Positions 8,268-20,500 are shown, counted from the stretch's first letter. The stretch is 64,000 nucleotides of DNA from Waddliaceae bacterium (GCA_002709385.1 PAQS01000010.1:1-64000), one strand, 5' to 3'. Program-made: numbers and translations. The notes: generated from the sequence alone by a model not told the origin.

Positions 8268-10670
8268 ATGTCTATTCAACAATACAAGCAACTTTTTCCT
8301 GACTTCACTTCCTTATTAGCAAATCCTAGCTCAGACTTATCTCTTCCAGACACTCTTTCTTCAATGGATTGGAAGCAAATTAGCCAGCTTGTTCCCTCTC
8401 TAAATTCAAAGCAAATTTTTTCTGTTCATAAAAAAATGAATCCAGAGCTTCGTAAACAAATTTACGAGCCGTTTCAGCGTGCTAAAACAGCTGAAGAATG
8501 GAAAAATCTTGTAGATAAAATGCCTGTAGTTGCTGTGATTATTGCTTTAAACGGCTTATATCATGGCAATGGTCAAGCGGCTGAAACCATCATTGAATCA
8601 TGCACAGATGAAGAAAAAGGACTAGCTTTTTTTCATTATTTAGATGCTCCGCAATTGAAGTATAATGTTGAAAAACTCCCTCCTGAATCACGTCCATGTG
8701 CTATTGAAGAGCTAAGTCAAGCTCAGAAATATGCTATTGCTTGTCAGCAACAAATCGAAAATGTTCCAAATTTAACCATGAAGCAAGTTGTCACTCTTCT
8801 TAAAGAGTGTGATGATTACGAACTACACTCTATTGCATCAGCATTAACTAAGCCGCAGAAAGATGCTTTAACTCAATCTATTCGTCAAGCTTCAACTGTA
8901 AGTACGTGTAAGCAAATTTTTTCTTCCTGGCCTTTGGCTCTTTTAAAGCTTTTCCTTCTTTCTATACAAGGTGGAGCTGGTTTTTTTACTTATATGCCAA
9001 AAGCTTATTGGCCATCGCTTTTAACAGTTATGAGCAACCGCCAAGTTCTCGAAGCAATTACAATGGATAGCAAGTATAAAGATGAGATTATAAGTCTTTT
9101 AAATGATCCACAGAGAAAGCTACATGTAAATGCTTTATTAGATTTATCAAACGATGATGGAAAAGCTCCTGCTCCAACTCGGATTTCTTCAGCTCCTCCT
9201 GAAAATAGTCAATCAGCGATAAGTAATGTAAAAAATCTTTCTCTAGAAGAAGTCCTCTCATTATCATCTCGGGCATCTGATGATCAAATTAAATACATTT
9301 CCCAGAAGATTTCTAGCCCTGTTAAAGCTGAGCTTTTTGAAAAAGCTTTAGCTAGTAACCGAAATGAGCGCCAGGCAATTCTTTGCCAGACTCCCCTCTA
9401 CGAGCTAAAGCTTCTTTTAATGGCGCTAGAAAACTCTTGGCAGCTTTTAGATTGTATGCCTAGGGATGAATGGAAGTATCTTGTTCCTTTGATGTCGCAA
9501 AAACAAGTTGAATCTATTCTCAATTATCAAAAACAAAGCGGTGATTGCTATGAAATTTTCACAGATAAAGATAAAGAGTACTTTGTCACTTGTTTAAGCA
9601 ATAAGCAAAGAAGCGACTATGTAAACTTATTATTAGTCAACGCTTACCAAGCAAAAGAGCTTAATATCAATGGAAAAGAAATAAATCATGAATTGAAAAT
9701 CTCTTCAAGCACTCGCTCAAGTGACGGAGATGGATTTGTTTTAAAAGATCCTCAGAATCTTGAAAAACGCCTTCAAGAGCAACTATTTGGTCAGGAGCAT
9801 GCCGTCCACGAAGTATCAAGAGCGATGCTGCGTTATATTGCAGGATTAAAAGACGAAGAAAAGCCCATTGGAAGCTTTCTTTTGGTCGGTCCAACTGGTG
9901 TCGGTAAAACAGAACTAGCAAAGTGCATGGCTAAAGAAGTTTACGGTGCTACGAACAAAATGATTCGTATTGATATGTCTGAGTATCAACAGGAACACCA
10001 AGTCAACCGATTGATTGGAGCTCCTCCGGGATATGCTGGACATGCTGCAGGAGGACAACTTACCAATGCGATCAAAGAAAACCCCAAAAGCATTGTGCTT
10101 TTAGATGAAATTGAAAAAGCACACCCTAATGTCTGGAAAGTGTTTTTACAAGTATTTGATGAAGGCCGGATTACAGATGGTAAGGGTGAAACAATCAATT
10201 GCTGCGAAGTTCTATTTATCGTGACTTCTAACTTGTTTGCCAATCAAATTACACAAAAACTTAAGAGCGGGATATCCCGTGAGTCTGTTCTAGATTCTTT
10301 AAAACCTCAAATGATTGATCAATTGAGTCCTGAACTCTATGCTCGCTTCGATCGAGTCATTCCCATGAATGTCATTACTAAAGATGTTATAAAAAAAGTC
10401 ATTCCTTTTAAACTTGAGTCTTTTAGAAAGAAGATTTCTAATTTAAAAAAGACTCCAATGAATTTGGTATGGGAGCAAGATATCACCGATTACGTAGAAC
10501 GGCATGGTTTTGATGAAAACTTAGGCCTTCGCCCTTTACAACGGGTCATAGAATCCGATCTAAAAAACAGCCTTACAGATCCCATTTTAAGAGGTGAAAT
10601 TGCAAAAGATGATACGGTTCAACTTTATGTTAAAAATGACCAAGTATTTGCACGTAAAGCATCTTTGTAA
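8268..10670 (+). CDS. ClpB-D2-type AAA+ ATPase with a novel helical N-terminal region
   Basis: An 800-residue protein. The C-terminal 300 residues match the second AAA+ domain of ClpA/ClpB unfoldases: Walker A GPTGVGKT at 541-548, pore loop GYAGH near 588 (usually GYVGY), Walker B IVLLDEIEKAH at 609-619, and a ClpB D2-small-like C-terminus (GFDENLGLRPLQRVI). The usual D1 AAA+ domain and ClpB coiled-coil are absent. Instead residues 1-490 are a helical region of unknown fold made of two similar halves (pattern 'L..LL.LS...Q.KYIS..I...VK..L'). No ClpP-binding IGF loop is evident, so disaggregation or complex remodelling is more likely than proteolysis. The ribosome site gagg lies 8 bases before the ATG. 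It probably acts in the cytoplasm; the N-terminal region would choose the client. Confidence 0.85.
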   Translation: MSIQQYKQLFPDFTSLLANPSSDLSLPDTLSSMDWKQISQLVPSLNSKQIFSVHKKMNPELRKQIYEPFQRAKTAEEWKNLVDKMPVVAVIIALNGLYHGNGQAAETIIESCTDEEKGLAFFHYLDAPQLKYNVEKLPPESRPCAIEELSQAQKYAIACQQQIENVPNLTMKQVVTLLKECDDYELHSIASALTKPQKDALTQSIRQASTVSTCKQIFSSWPLALLKLFLLSIQGGAGFFTYMPKAYWPSLLTVMSNRQVLEAITMDSKYKDEIISLLNDPQRKLHVNALLDLSNDDGKAPAPTRISSAPPENSQSAISNVKNLSLEEVLSLSSRASDDQIKYISQKISSPVKAELFEKALASNRNERQAILCQTPLYELKLLLMALENSWQLLDCMPRDEWKYLVPLMSQKQVESILNYQKQSGDCYEIFTDKDKEYFVTCLSNKQRSDYVNLLLVNAYQAKELNINGKEINHELKISSSTRSSDGDGFVLKDPQNLEKRLQEQLFGQEHAVHEVSRAMLRYIAGLKDEEKPIGSFLLVGPTGVGKTELAKCMAKEVYGATNKMIRIDMSEYQQEHQVNRLIGAPPGYAGHAAGGQLTNAIKENPKSIVLLDEIEKAHPNVWKVFLQVFDEGRITDGKGETINCCEVLFIVTSNLFANQITQKLKSGISRESVLDSLKPQMIDQLSPELYARFDRVIPMNVITKDVIKKVIPFKLESFRKKISNLKKTPMNLVWEQDITDYVERHGFDENLGLRPLQRVIESDLKNSLTDPILRGEIAKDDTVQLYVKNDQVFARKASL

Positions 10671-10794
10671 TCTTTAGGTTAGTTTTTTGTTACAAACAAT
10701 ATATTATTATATATTCATGACATCAAAGCCTATATTTTATATATAAGAAGGTAAAAGAATCTTTCTTTAAATATTAAAGTCTTTAGGGGTTTTG

Positions 10795-11772
10795 ATGTCT
10801 TGGAAAACGCGTAGTTTAGCAGTAATCATGACTATAATTCTCTGCTATGCATTTGTCTCTTATCAGTTTCCCTCTAATAAAAGCACAAAGATACGTCTTG
10901 GTATCAACCCTTGGCCTGGATACGAGCTTCTTGTTGTAGCAGAACAACTTGGTTATTTTGAGGAGTTTGGAGTAGACATCGAATTAGTAGATATCGGTTC
11001 CCTAGCTGATATTCGCCGTGCTTTCGATCGCAAACAAATTAACGCAATGACTTGTACATTAAGTGAAGTGGTTCAAACCGGGCTTTTAGCTGAAAGGCCC
11101 AGTCACATTATCATGGTTTCAGACTTTTCCATAGGTGGCGACGTTATTTTAGCTAAAGAAGAAATCAAGTCTGTAAAAGATTTGAAAGGAAAGCGTGTTG
11201 GTATTGAAGCTGCTTCTTTAGGAGGATACATCATTTATAGAGCTCTTGAGTTAAATAATTTAAATATAAATGATGTAGAGCTTGTCTCCGTTGACCAACC
11301 CTACGGAGCAAGCTTCATGAAAGAAGGAAAAATAGACGCTCAGGTTACTTATTCTCCATATGATCAAGAGATAATGAATACTCTTAAGGTGAATGAAATA
11401 TTCTCATCTATGGAAATTCCTGGTGAAGTCGTTGATATCATCGCTGTTTCACCTGAAATCGCTAAAAATTCTCCCAAATCTATCAAAGGTTTTCTTCGGG
11501 CTTGGGAAAAAGCTTATAATCTCATGCAAAGAGATCCAGATACTGTACATGCTATTATGGCTCAACACTTAGGCATTCAAATAGATGAACTACGCGACGC
11601 TCTTAAAGGAGTAAAAATTCTTAACTTACAAATGCAAAAAGACTTATTTAAAACAGATACAATAGAAAAAGCCCTTGAACGTGTTGAAGAGATTGCTCGT
11701 ATAGAACAGAATACAAATTACATTCCTAAGACAGTTGTTATTGACAAAAGTTTTATACTTAATTTGGAGTAA
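10795..11772 (+). CDS. ABC-type substrate-binding protein (NMT1/THI5, SsuA-like)
   Basis: A 325-residue periplasmic binding protein. The membrane-directed N-terminus (SLAVIMTIILCYAFVSY) looks like a signal peptide or anchor. The mature part begins IRLGINPWPGYELLVVAEQLG, the signature of the NMT1/SsuA/TauA family, which binds sulfonates, nitrate or thiamine precursors. Later hallmarks are 'DLKGKRVGIEAASLGGYI' and 'ASFMKEGKIDAQVT'. No permease or ATPase gene is nearby. Instead the stop is 4 bases from the GTG start of a hybrid histidine kinase, which suggests the binding protein feeds a sensor rather than a transporter. The ATG at 10795 is preferred over the TTG just before it. The ribosome site is weak (agggg). 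The ligand is unknown. Confidence 0.8.
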   Translation: MSWKTRSLAVIMTIILCYAFVSYQFPSNKSTKIRLGINPWPGYELLVVAEQLGYFEEFGVDIELVDIGSLADIRRAFDRKQINAMTCTLSEVVQTGLLAERPSHIIMVSDFSIGGDVILAKEEIKSVKDLKGKRVGIEAASLGGYIIYRALELNNLNINDVELVSVDQPYGASFMKEGKIDAQVTYSPYDQEIMNTLKVNEIFSSMEIPGEVVDIIAVSPEIAKNSPKSIKGFLRAWEKAYNLMQRDPDTVHAIMAQHLGIQIDELRDALKGVKILNLQMQKDLFKTDTIEKALERVEEIARIEQNTNYIPKTVVIDKSFILNLE

Positions 11773-11776
11773 TCAT

Positions 11777-14536
11777 GTGTCTTTATGGAAACCAGTAAAA
11801 GCTTCTATATCTAGGCGTGTACTTGTTCCTATTTTTACCTTAGGTTTATCTGCTACTTTTTTGGGTGTTACATTTACCCTTCAAGACGCACAAAATATTC
11901 TAGAACAACAATTTCGGAGAGAATCATTAGCAATATTTGATTCCCTCTACAACTTAACTCAATCCATTTCTTATACAGGAGACCTTTCACGTGCCGTGGA
12001 AGCTCTTGCAGCAAGTGAAAAAGTACAACAGATTCATATTGTTTTAGGACCTAACCTTGAAGTTTATAAAAGTAATAAGCGCATGCTAAATGGGACTTTT
12101 TTCATTGATCAAGCTCCATCTCCAATGCGTGAAAGCCTATTGAGAGCTAATAAAAGTCGGAGTGAGGTAATTGACTATTCTCCCGAGAACTCTAAGTATA
12201 TTTTTGTTGCTCCTATTCGAATTAGTCATTCTTATGAAGCTAAGGAAAGTATAGATGGAGCAATTGGTATTCAGTTAAATACAAGTCAAATGCAAGCAGA
12301 GCTTTACAAGCAGACGATCAAAATGATTTCTTATGCTTTATTCTGCATATTTTCGATCATGACTCTTGTTTACTTATCTTTACGTTACTATGTATTTGAC
12401 TCCATACATAATATTATCGATACGATGAAGAAGCATTCAGAAGGAGATTCTAATGCAAGAGCTCTTATAGGAACCAATGACGAGGTTGGTGCCATTGGTC
12501 TAGAATTAAATCGCATGCTTGATATGGAGCAAGAAGCAAACCTTAGCTTAAAAAGAAGCCAAAAGCGTTTTCATGATATTGCAAAAGCTGTTGATGAATA
12601 TGTCTGGGAAACAGATCGAAATGGGCTTTTTACTTATGTGAGTGAAAAAGTTGAAGAAATTCTTTCTTACCCAGTCAATGAGATTCTTGGAAGACCTTTT
12701 CAAACATTTTTACCTCCAGGAGAAAGAGATCTTCTAAATTGCTGGTTCAATAGAATTGAAAAAAACAAAAAGACACCTCATCGTATTGAATTAATGGCTG
12801 TTAAAAAAAATGGTGACATCGTATGGCAAGAAATTAGCGGACTTTGTTTGCTTGATGATGAGGGAGAGTTTATTGGTTTTCGTGGTGCGAGCTTAAATAT
12901 CACTCCCAGAAAAAAGGTAGAAGAGCAGCTAATTGAAGATCAATATGCCCTTAGATTAGCAAAAGAACAAGCAGAAGAAGCTTCGCGTTTGAAATCTGAG
13001 TTTTTAGCAAATATGAGCCATGAGTTGAGAACTCCTCTCAATGGAATAATAGGAATGAATAATCTGCTTTTAGGCTCTCGATTAGAAAAAAACCAAGAAG
13101 AATACGCTCTAGCTATTCAACAATCATCTCAAATCCTGCTTACTCTTCTCAATGATATTTTAGATTTATCAAAAATTGAAGCGGGTCATATTGAATTAGA
13201 AGAACACAATTTAGATCTGCGTCAAATCATCGACGAAGCGGCTAGTGTATCTTTCTATCAAATGGAAGAGAAGCCTGTAGAACTCTTAGTCAATTACCCA
13301 CCAGATTTTCCCAAAGGCCTCTTAGGCGACTCTGTCAGAATTCGTCAAGTTCTTTTGAACTTACTAAGCAATGCTGTAAAATTTACTCATGAAGGTTCTA
13401 TCTTAATTGATTTGCAGCTCATTTCTATTGAAGATAATAGAGCGTGCTTCTCTCTTAGCGTAAGCGATACGGGTATTGGCATTGATCAGGATAATATAGA
13501 AAGAGTTTTTCAAAAATTTCGCCAAGCTGATGGATCCACAACAAGAAAATATGGCGGAACAGGACTTGGCTTATCTGTATGTAAACAACTTGTAGAACTT
13601 ATGGGAGGAAGTATTTCTGTTGCAAGTGAGCTTGAAAAAGGATCAACTTTTTCTGTGAGTTTAACACTTCCTATTTCCGACCCAAGTATAGAAATGATTA
13701 AGAAAAAACTACAGGGTTTTCTATTAGAGCCTTGTCCTGTTGAGGCTAAACACATACAAGCTTTACTTGAAGATCGCGGATCACAATCCATCCGAGCTGA
13801 CTCTCCTAATGAACTGTTACATTTATGTTTGCGCAGTCTCGCTGATGGAAAACAATCTGACTTTGTTATTTTAACACATTTTCCTCCGGAAATAGATGCT
13901 TTTGCCATCGCTAAAGAATTACAAGCTACATCACTTCCTGTTCGTAATCGTATTTTAGTTCTTTGCTCACCTCGGCAAAATATGACGGACTATAAGCTGG
14001 AAAAAACTGGAGTTGTCTCTATATGCTCCTACCCTGTTTCTCCTGAACAGATGATGTATACGTTACAAAGTTTTGTAGATAAAGAAATACAAGAAGAGAG
14101 AAAACAACCCATTATTCCAAATAGTCAATCTCTCCAATCTCACTTATTTCCAGGTACTGAAATTCTTCTAGTAGAAGACAACCTGATTAACCAAGCTGTA
14201 GCAAGTTCCATCCTTCATAATTATCGCTGCAAGGTTACAAAAGCGAAAAACGGTGTAGAAGCTTACCAAATTTCAGCAAAACAGACATTTGACCTCATTC
14301 TAATGGACTGTCAGATGCCTGAAATGGATGGTTTTGAGGCAACTCAAAAAATTCGCTCAATGGAAAATGAAAAAGGACAAAATCGCACTCCAATTATCGC
14401 TCTTACAGCATTAGCAATGGAAGGAGATAATACGCGATGTATTCAATCTGGAATGGATGACTATTTAAGTAAACCTATTGAGCCTGGAGCTTTGAACTCC
14501 ACTCTTTATAAGTGGTTAAAAATGAGTGTATCATAA
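11777..14536 (+). CDS. Membrane hybrid histidine kinase (HAMP-PAS-HisKA-HATPase-receiver)
   Basis: I place the start at GTG 11777, which has the ribosome site ggag 8 bases upstream; an earlier in-frame TTG at 11735 lies inside the preceding gene and lacks one. The 919-residue protein has a membrane helix near 20-40, an extracytoplasmic domain of about 160 residues, a second helix near 180-205, a HAMP linker, and a PAS domain at about 265-385. HisKA follows with phospho-acceptor H415 (NMSHELRTPLNG). The HATPase domain carries N-box LLNLLSNAVKFT, DTGIGI and GGTGLGL. A degenerate receiver-like stretch comes next, then a true C-terminal receiver with D844 (LILMDCQMPEMDG) and the conserved lysine in YLSKPI. 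There is no output domain, so a phosphotransfer partner is needed. It is coupled to the binding-protein gene upstream. The 3' end overlaps the convergent giant gene by 31 bases. Confidence 0.9.
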   Translation: MSLWKPVKASISRRVLVPIFTLGLSATFLGVTFTLQDAQNILEQQFRRESLAIFDSLYNLTQSISYTGDLSRAVEALAASEKVQQIHIVLGPNLEVYKSNKRMLNGTFFIDQAPSPMRESLLRANKSRSEVIDYSPENSKYIFVAPIRISHSYEAKESIDGAIGIQLNTSQMQAELYKQTIKMISYALFCIFSIMTLVYLSLRYYVFDSIHNIIDTMKKHSEGDSNARALIGTNDEVGAIGLELNRMLDMEQEANLSLKRSQKRFHDIAKAVDEYVWETDRNGLFTYVSEKVEEILSYPVNEILGRPFQTFLPPGERDLLNCWFNRIEKNKKTPHRIELMAVKKNGDIVWQEISGLCLLDDEGEFIGFRGASLNITPRKKVEEQLIEDQYALRLAKEQAEEASRLKSEFLANMSHELRTPLNGIIGMNNLLLGSRLEKNQEEYALAIQQSSQILLTLLNDILDLSKIEAGHIELEEHNLDLRQIIDEAASVSFYQMEEKPVELLVNYPPDFPKGLLGDSVRIRQVLLNLLSNAVKFTHEGSILIDLQLISIEDNRACFSLSVSDTGIGIDQDNIERVFQKFRQADGSTTRKYGGTGLGLSVCKQLVELMGGSISVASELEKGSTFSVSLTLPISDPSIEMIKKKLQGFLLEPCPVEAKHIQALLEDRGSQSIRADSPNELLHLCLRSLADGKQSDFVILTHFPPEIDAFAIAKELQATSLPVRNRILVLCSPRQNMTDYKLEKTGVVSICSYPVSPEQMMYTLQSFVDKEIQEERKQPIIPNSQSLQSHLFPGTEILLVEDNLINQAVASSILHNYRCKVTKAKNGVEAYQISAKQTFDLILMDCQMPEMDGFEATQKIRSMENEKGQNRTPIIALTALAMEGDNTRCIQSGMDDYLSKPIEPGALNSTLYKWLKMSVS

Positions 14537-17500
14537 ACGTTTCGAAATTGTTTGCGTTGTCTATATTCTTCAGGACATGAAAGCAAACGTTGACGAAGCA
14601 ATACTTTTGCTTCTTTTTTATTTTTATCGCTTAGTTCAGAGTACTTTGAATCAAGCCAGTGTTCTATACTATATAAATGCCCCTGCAAAATAGATGCTTT
14701 CATTAGAAGCCTAGAGGCATTTTTTCGCTTGTTTCCGGACAATACATCCTCGATACTACTCTTTTCTGTTTTCGCACCTAAGTTACATAGAATCGTCCCA
14801 CAAGAATCAATCAAATAACTTTCATGAGTATTTTCTTCTGCAGCTTTTTCAGACATGTAATTTTTAAAATCTGCTACTTCTGCACTTGATAAAAGATATA
14901 AACGAAACTCTTCTTTTTCATTTTTTACTAAGATCATTTCATGAATAGGTTTAGAAGAAGCCTGTAAAAACCGAGAATAGTCAGGTTGATTTCCCCACAT
15001 AGTAAGCAGGTTTTTGCTCACATAAATTTCTTCATCATGAAATAGCCCTAAGGAGCTTTGCCAATGCTCACCTGCTTTTTCCATGACAGAGAATAAGCTT
15101 TCTACCTTCTTTTCAGAGCTGCTCAATAAATCTTCTGAGTTTAATAATTGTTGCATTTCTAAATCTGACCAGGCTTCTTCTTCTCCCAACGATTCATCAG
15201 CTCTTTCTAACTCTAAATCCAACTGCTCGTCTGTTGTTACTTTTTGATCAACAGCCTGTTCCATTTCTCCACTTTCTAGAAAAGAATCTGATAAAAGAAC
15301 TTCTTTTGGCATGCCTACCCCACATTTCTCGGGATCTAATTCATACTCTGCAATATCTTTTAATTCCTTTTCTATAAGCTCTAAACTCGCTTTTACAAAT
15401 ACTCCTGTTTCTTTGATATTTATTTTGAGTTTCTCAATAAACTGATTTAATCCTTCTTCTGCTGAACCTCTACGAGTAAGCCCTCCCCATCTTTCAAAGA
15501 AAGTTCCTTCTTCACAATCGATCAATAATTTGCGGGTTTTTCCAAGTAAATCAATTCTTTCATCAGCTCTTTTACATGCTCTAATTTTTTTCTCAACAGC
15601 AGCAACGACCTTCTGACGCATCAAGAGTTTAGTTGCTTCATAGTGATCTTGCCTTTCTTGCTCACTTCGATAAATTTCAGTCCAATAAAATAAATGAACA
15701 GGCTTTAACTCAAGTTCATCCGGCATTCCTAACTCTTTACGAATAAATGTTTCCATTTCATGAGAAAGAATAAAATCAAGATTTTGCCCATCTATGAGTA
15801 GCTTTCTCATGCGCATCGCTGCTTGGGCAAGAATTTCTCGATCTACATTCGGACGAAATAAAACACAGCCTCTTGATCCATAAGGTAGCGGTATATCAGC
15901 TCCTACACAATGGACCTGATCGAAATAAGCAAGCACTTTATCTTCCAATGATCCTATTGATAGTCCACATGCAGCAGCAATCACTTCACGACTTGTTCCT
16001 TCAATCAATTTTGGATTTGTTTCTCCTCTTTTTAAAACAGCTAATTGCGTTGCTCCGGTGGGAACTCCTGATTCATTACTTAAAGGGTGATAGTAGAGAA
16101 CGAAATCTTTTTCAAAATTAGAGTTTTCTTCAAGAAATACTGAAAGATGTTTCGCAACTTCATCATTAGAAACTCCTCGAAAAAGCGCTCCTACATCAAT
16201 AAGAGCGCTATGATCTTTTGTCCACTTATTCTGCTTCATTAAATCTTGAAGCAATTTACTTGGATGAGTCTCTTCCGTTTTTATGATTGTATTTTTATCT
16301 GCACAAATTCCTTTTGCTACTCTAAAAGTAGAAACTGGATCCCATTCAACTTTCAATGTACCCCAACCTGAAGATCCCTTTCCTGTTCCAGAATACCCCA
16401 TATTATTTTTTGCTATGCTTAAACGATCAGCTTGAGTTCCTAAACATTGCTGTGAATGTTCTTTAACGGATGAAAAAACATGATCTCGAAGATAATTATA
16501 TAAAAGCTCGTTAGCTGCTTTTTTTTCTTCTTTCTTTCCTAATTTTCGATGTTTTTCCCATTGCGCAATGAATGCATCAGGTTCATTCTCAAGCATCTCT
16601 TCTAAATCAAATTTCTCTTTTATCCCTGTAGCCTGAGAAAGAAAGCGCAGGCTCTTTTCTTGTCCTAAAAGATCTTTGGAAAACTCAATAAATGTACATT
16701 TGTCTGCGCGGTCATCCCATTGCCACAAATAGCACTGTAGAGTTTTATTCAGCGTTTCCCAAGGGGTTTTAAACTGAGCTATGGGTTTTGGTGTACCATT
16801 CCCCAAATAAGGTACTCCATATCCTTTATCACCGGGACCATACTTTGCTCCCACTGCCGCACTAATTGCTTGAACAAGGCAACCATCACGACGCAACTGC
16901 ATACGATAAAAAGACAAATCATTCAGTATGTTTTCGACTTCTCTTTTTATTTCATTTTCTGAAGACGCTAATAAGCTGACCGTATCTGATAAAAATTTTG
17001 CTAAATCTTCATGATGATCTTCTCCTGATAAATACTCAGGGACTATTTTCTGAAGTAAGTTTTTATCATATTTAGAATCTACACTACTTAATAATGCTAC
17101 TAATCGATCTGCATATAGATTGCTATAATGTTTGTGAAGGATAGGAAGAAGTTTATCGTTATAATCATCTATAGTAAGGGAATCTTCTGCATTCTGCTCA
17201 AGAAGATCAGAAATTTTATATCCCTCAATATGAATATCTTCTTCCATAAGTGTTTTATAGATTCCTAGACCTAATTCCAATCCGCGAGCATTTAAAGGGT
17301 TTCCCCCCTCTAAAGGTAAATTAAGCATTTCTCTAAAGTAAAAAATACTGTCGAATTCATCATAAAGAACCATTGCTTCTTCCATAAAGATTTTCTCTAT
17401 CTGTAAAAGAAGATCTACTGTTGCGTGATCTCCAACTGCCAAACCTTGCTCTTTTCTATTTGCTTGTTCAGCTAGCTGTACTCGAATCATCAAACGAACC

Positions 17501-20500
17501 ATCAATAAATCATTAGGTCGAGTAGCTACCACATTACCTAAATCTCTCGCATTACGTAAGTTTTCAAGTTTTTTTCTTAAAAGGGCAGCGTTAGAGCAAT
17601 CACCTCGGTCTAAAATAAAGCTGTAGAGGCTTTTACCACATGTATCTCGTAAGGTATTTTGTAGGTCAATAGAAGCTGAAGGGAACAATCCTGGTGTCAT
17701 ACAGACCACTGAAAGCTGCTTTTTGCCTTTTTCTGTTCGCGCATTCAGTGCTGCTAAAATTGGATTCATTACTTTTGATTTACCAAAAGACATGACGAGT
17801 TGTAATACAGAACTTGTACCTTCTCCTTCTTCCATCATTTTTTGGATTGCTTTGACTTGTTCTGGATACATCATCATGTTTCCCAGATATTCAAATGCTA
17901 AAAGTCTGATACTTTCATTCGTATTATAACTGCGTTGTTGCCATATAATTTTTCCCAACTCCGTAGAAAAAAGTTCCCATTTATCTTCTAGGACTGCATC
18001 TTTTTTAATAAAACCTTCTAGTTTCTTCAAGGGTGCTTCACAACGATCAATTTGCTGTATACAGCTTTGCAGTTCCATCCATTGAGTCAGTTGTATTTTG
18101 ATATTTGGCCATTCTTTGCCAAATACCGATTTTGGATCAGTCGATAGTAGTATTTGTATGAGATCTGCAATTTCTAGGTATTCAGAAGAACGCCCAAGAC
18201 GATTCAATGCTTGTATGCTATTTTTACTTTGATTGATACGGATCAAAAGGGCTGTTTCCAATTTCGCAGCTTCTTGAGATTGCTTACTACGTAGATTTCT
18301 AAGATCTTCTCTAATCTTCGCTACATTGTCTTTTTCTATTGTAAAAGTTTCTTCTGTAAATCCTTTTTTCCCTTCCTCAATTTCTTCTTCCAAATGATTT
18401 AGAATAGATTTTCTATCTTCACTCATTCCCCAAGTACGAAAATCAACATTTTCAATAGAAGCTGTTCTTTTTACCTCTCTCTGAAGGTGTTTTCTGATTT
18501 CATATAAGGGTCTAGAAGAAATTTGAGAATCATTTTTTAGTAAAATTGGTTTATTCCATGCTACAGTCACAGGCTGTTTAGATAGCAATGTTTTCGGGTG
18601 TAATTGATAATCCCGGGGCTCTAAACCCATTTTCTGTACAATGAGGAAAGGATCTAATTTTTTCGAAATACCAGAAAATCTAGAAAGTTTTTCCGAATTT
18701 TTCTTAATCAGCTCTTCTAGTTTTCCAATATTGATTTGCTGGGCTTTTTGCGGATCATGATATTTTTTCTCGTTTTCTATCAAAAGCGCTGCTGCCATGA
18801 TTCTTATAGAAAACATTTTGGGGTCTTTACTTTCTTTTCCTCTGTCAACATTATCTGAATAAGCAATGCGCTCTAAAAGTTCCGTTTCCTTTTTAGTGTA
18901 TTCACGAGTAATTTGTGCTTTCCATAACTCTTTTAAAGCTTGATCATAGTTTTTCCGTGGTCTCATCAAATAATAAAAAGCAGCTCTGAGAGAATCTTCT
19001 GCACTTCTTGTTTTCAAACTCCAATTGACTCCAGTAGATTCTAACTCCATTAAAAAGCAAGGGTCTGCATTGGGATTTTTCTGAGACAAAGCACTCCAAC
19101 CTGTTCCCCTACACCCATATTTCTCAATTTGAAAGAAATGCTTCGCATCACAATCGGGCAAGAGCATAATGAACCCTGCACTTTTCTTTTTATTGTCCTT
19201 GCTTAACTTTGTTTTTTCGAGTAATAAACTCCGTGTATAATTACTACGAGTCAATTTATCTGGTTTTGGGCATAAACGAATATGAGGCCTTCCTTCAAGA
19301 ACCCAATCACCACTTTTATCAATAAGAAAACTAAACAGCTGCTTTGTTTCTTGATTTTTGCAATGAAGTGTGACCTTACATAAAGATTCATTTTCATCAT
19401 AAAAACAGAGCAACTCTTCTTCTGGGACTAGCTCGGTAAAAGGCTTTAATGCTTCAGGTAATTTTGTTCTTAAAAACTTTTCATTTCTTCCATAGACAGA
19501 GCGGAGCCCTATAGGAAGCATAAACATGGACTTTGATTCATTAAGACAACGAATGCGTCCATCATCTACTTCATACTCATGTACCCAGCGCTCCATACCA
19601 ATTTTATTGCCTTCTAGCTCCGATGAGAGAAGTATTTTTCCATCATCTGATTCCCAGAAAAGAAATTCGCTTCTTAAGGCCTGAGGAAGAAAAGGCTTCT
19701 TTTTATAATCTTTTTCTTGAAGAAAGTAACGAACCCCCTCTCTCTCAATAAAGACTTCGTATTCATCTTTGTCTATTTTTCTTAGAGCCAAACCTTGATA
19801 TTGAGAATTCAAAATAAGAAAGTGATCATCTTTTTCTTCTACTCTCAAACTTCCTTCTAATCCAATTTGTGAAAACCCAAGAATAGTATTTGTGGCAATA
19901 CTTCCACTACGAGGCCAAATTCCTTTGATTTCTCCGCGCAACAAATCAACTTCTATCTTTCCATTTTCCGAACGCAATAAATGAGGTAGATGTCCTTGCG
20001 GACAATATCCATTCAGTTCATTATCTAAACCTAAAGCTTGCATAAAATCCTGATAGCTAGAGTTCTCTCTAACATTAAGCTTTCCCTCTGAAAGAATTTT
20101 ATAAGCTACATCACACCAGCGATGGAGTTGTAGCTCTGCATCTTGACGAATGGAACCGATACGGGAACCTTTGGCTCCTTTTGCATATTCAATAAAGAAT
20201 GAAAGCCATAACCTTTGTTCTTCTACGTCTTCCTTGTTCACATTTTCAAAGGCTGCAATGCCTTCTGCAATCAATGAGTCTAAGCTCGAATCCAAGTTGT
20301 GATAAGCTTTGATTCCATCTAAACTGGGAGCTTCATTACGAACACGCTTAATGAGGTTTAAAAGAGCTTCTCTTCTTTTTCGGTCGTTTTTTCCAAATTC
20401 TACCAGAACAGGTTCAGAGCCGTTGTCCTGTAAAATTCCTCTATAGAGATTTCTACATAAACGATGTGTGGACATTGCTCGATAAACAAAAGCTTCCCAT

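Noticed and set aside
11735-11776. TTG start for the histidine kinase inside the binding-protein gene
   Set aside because: There is no ribosome site; GTG at 11777 has ggag at the right distance.
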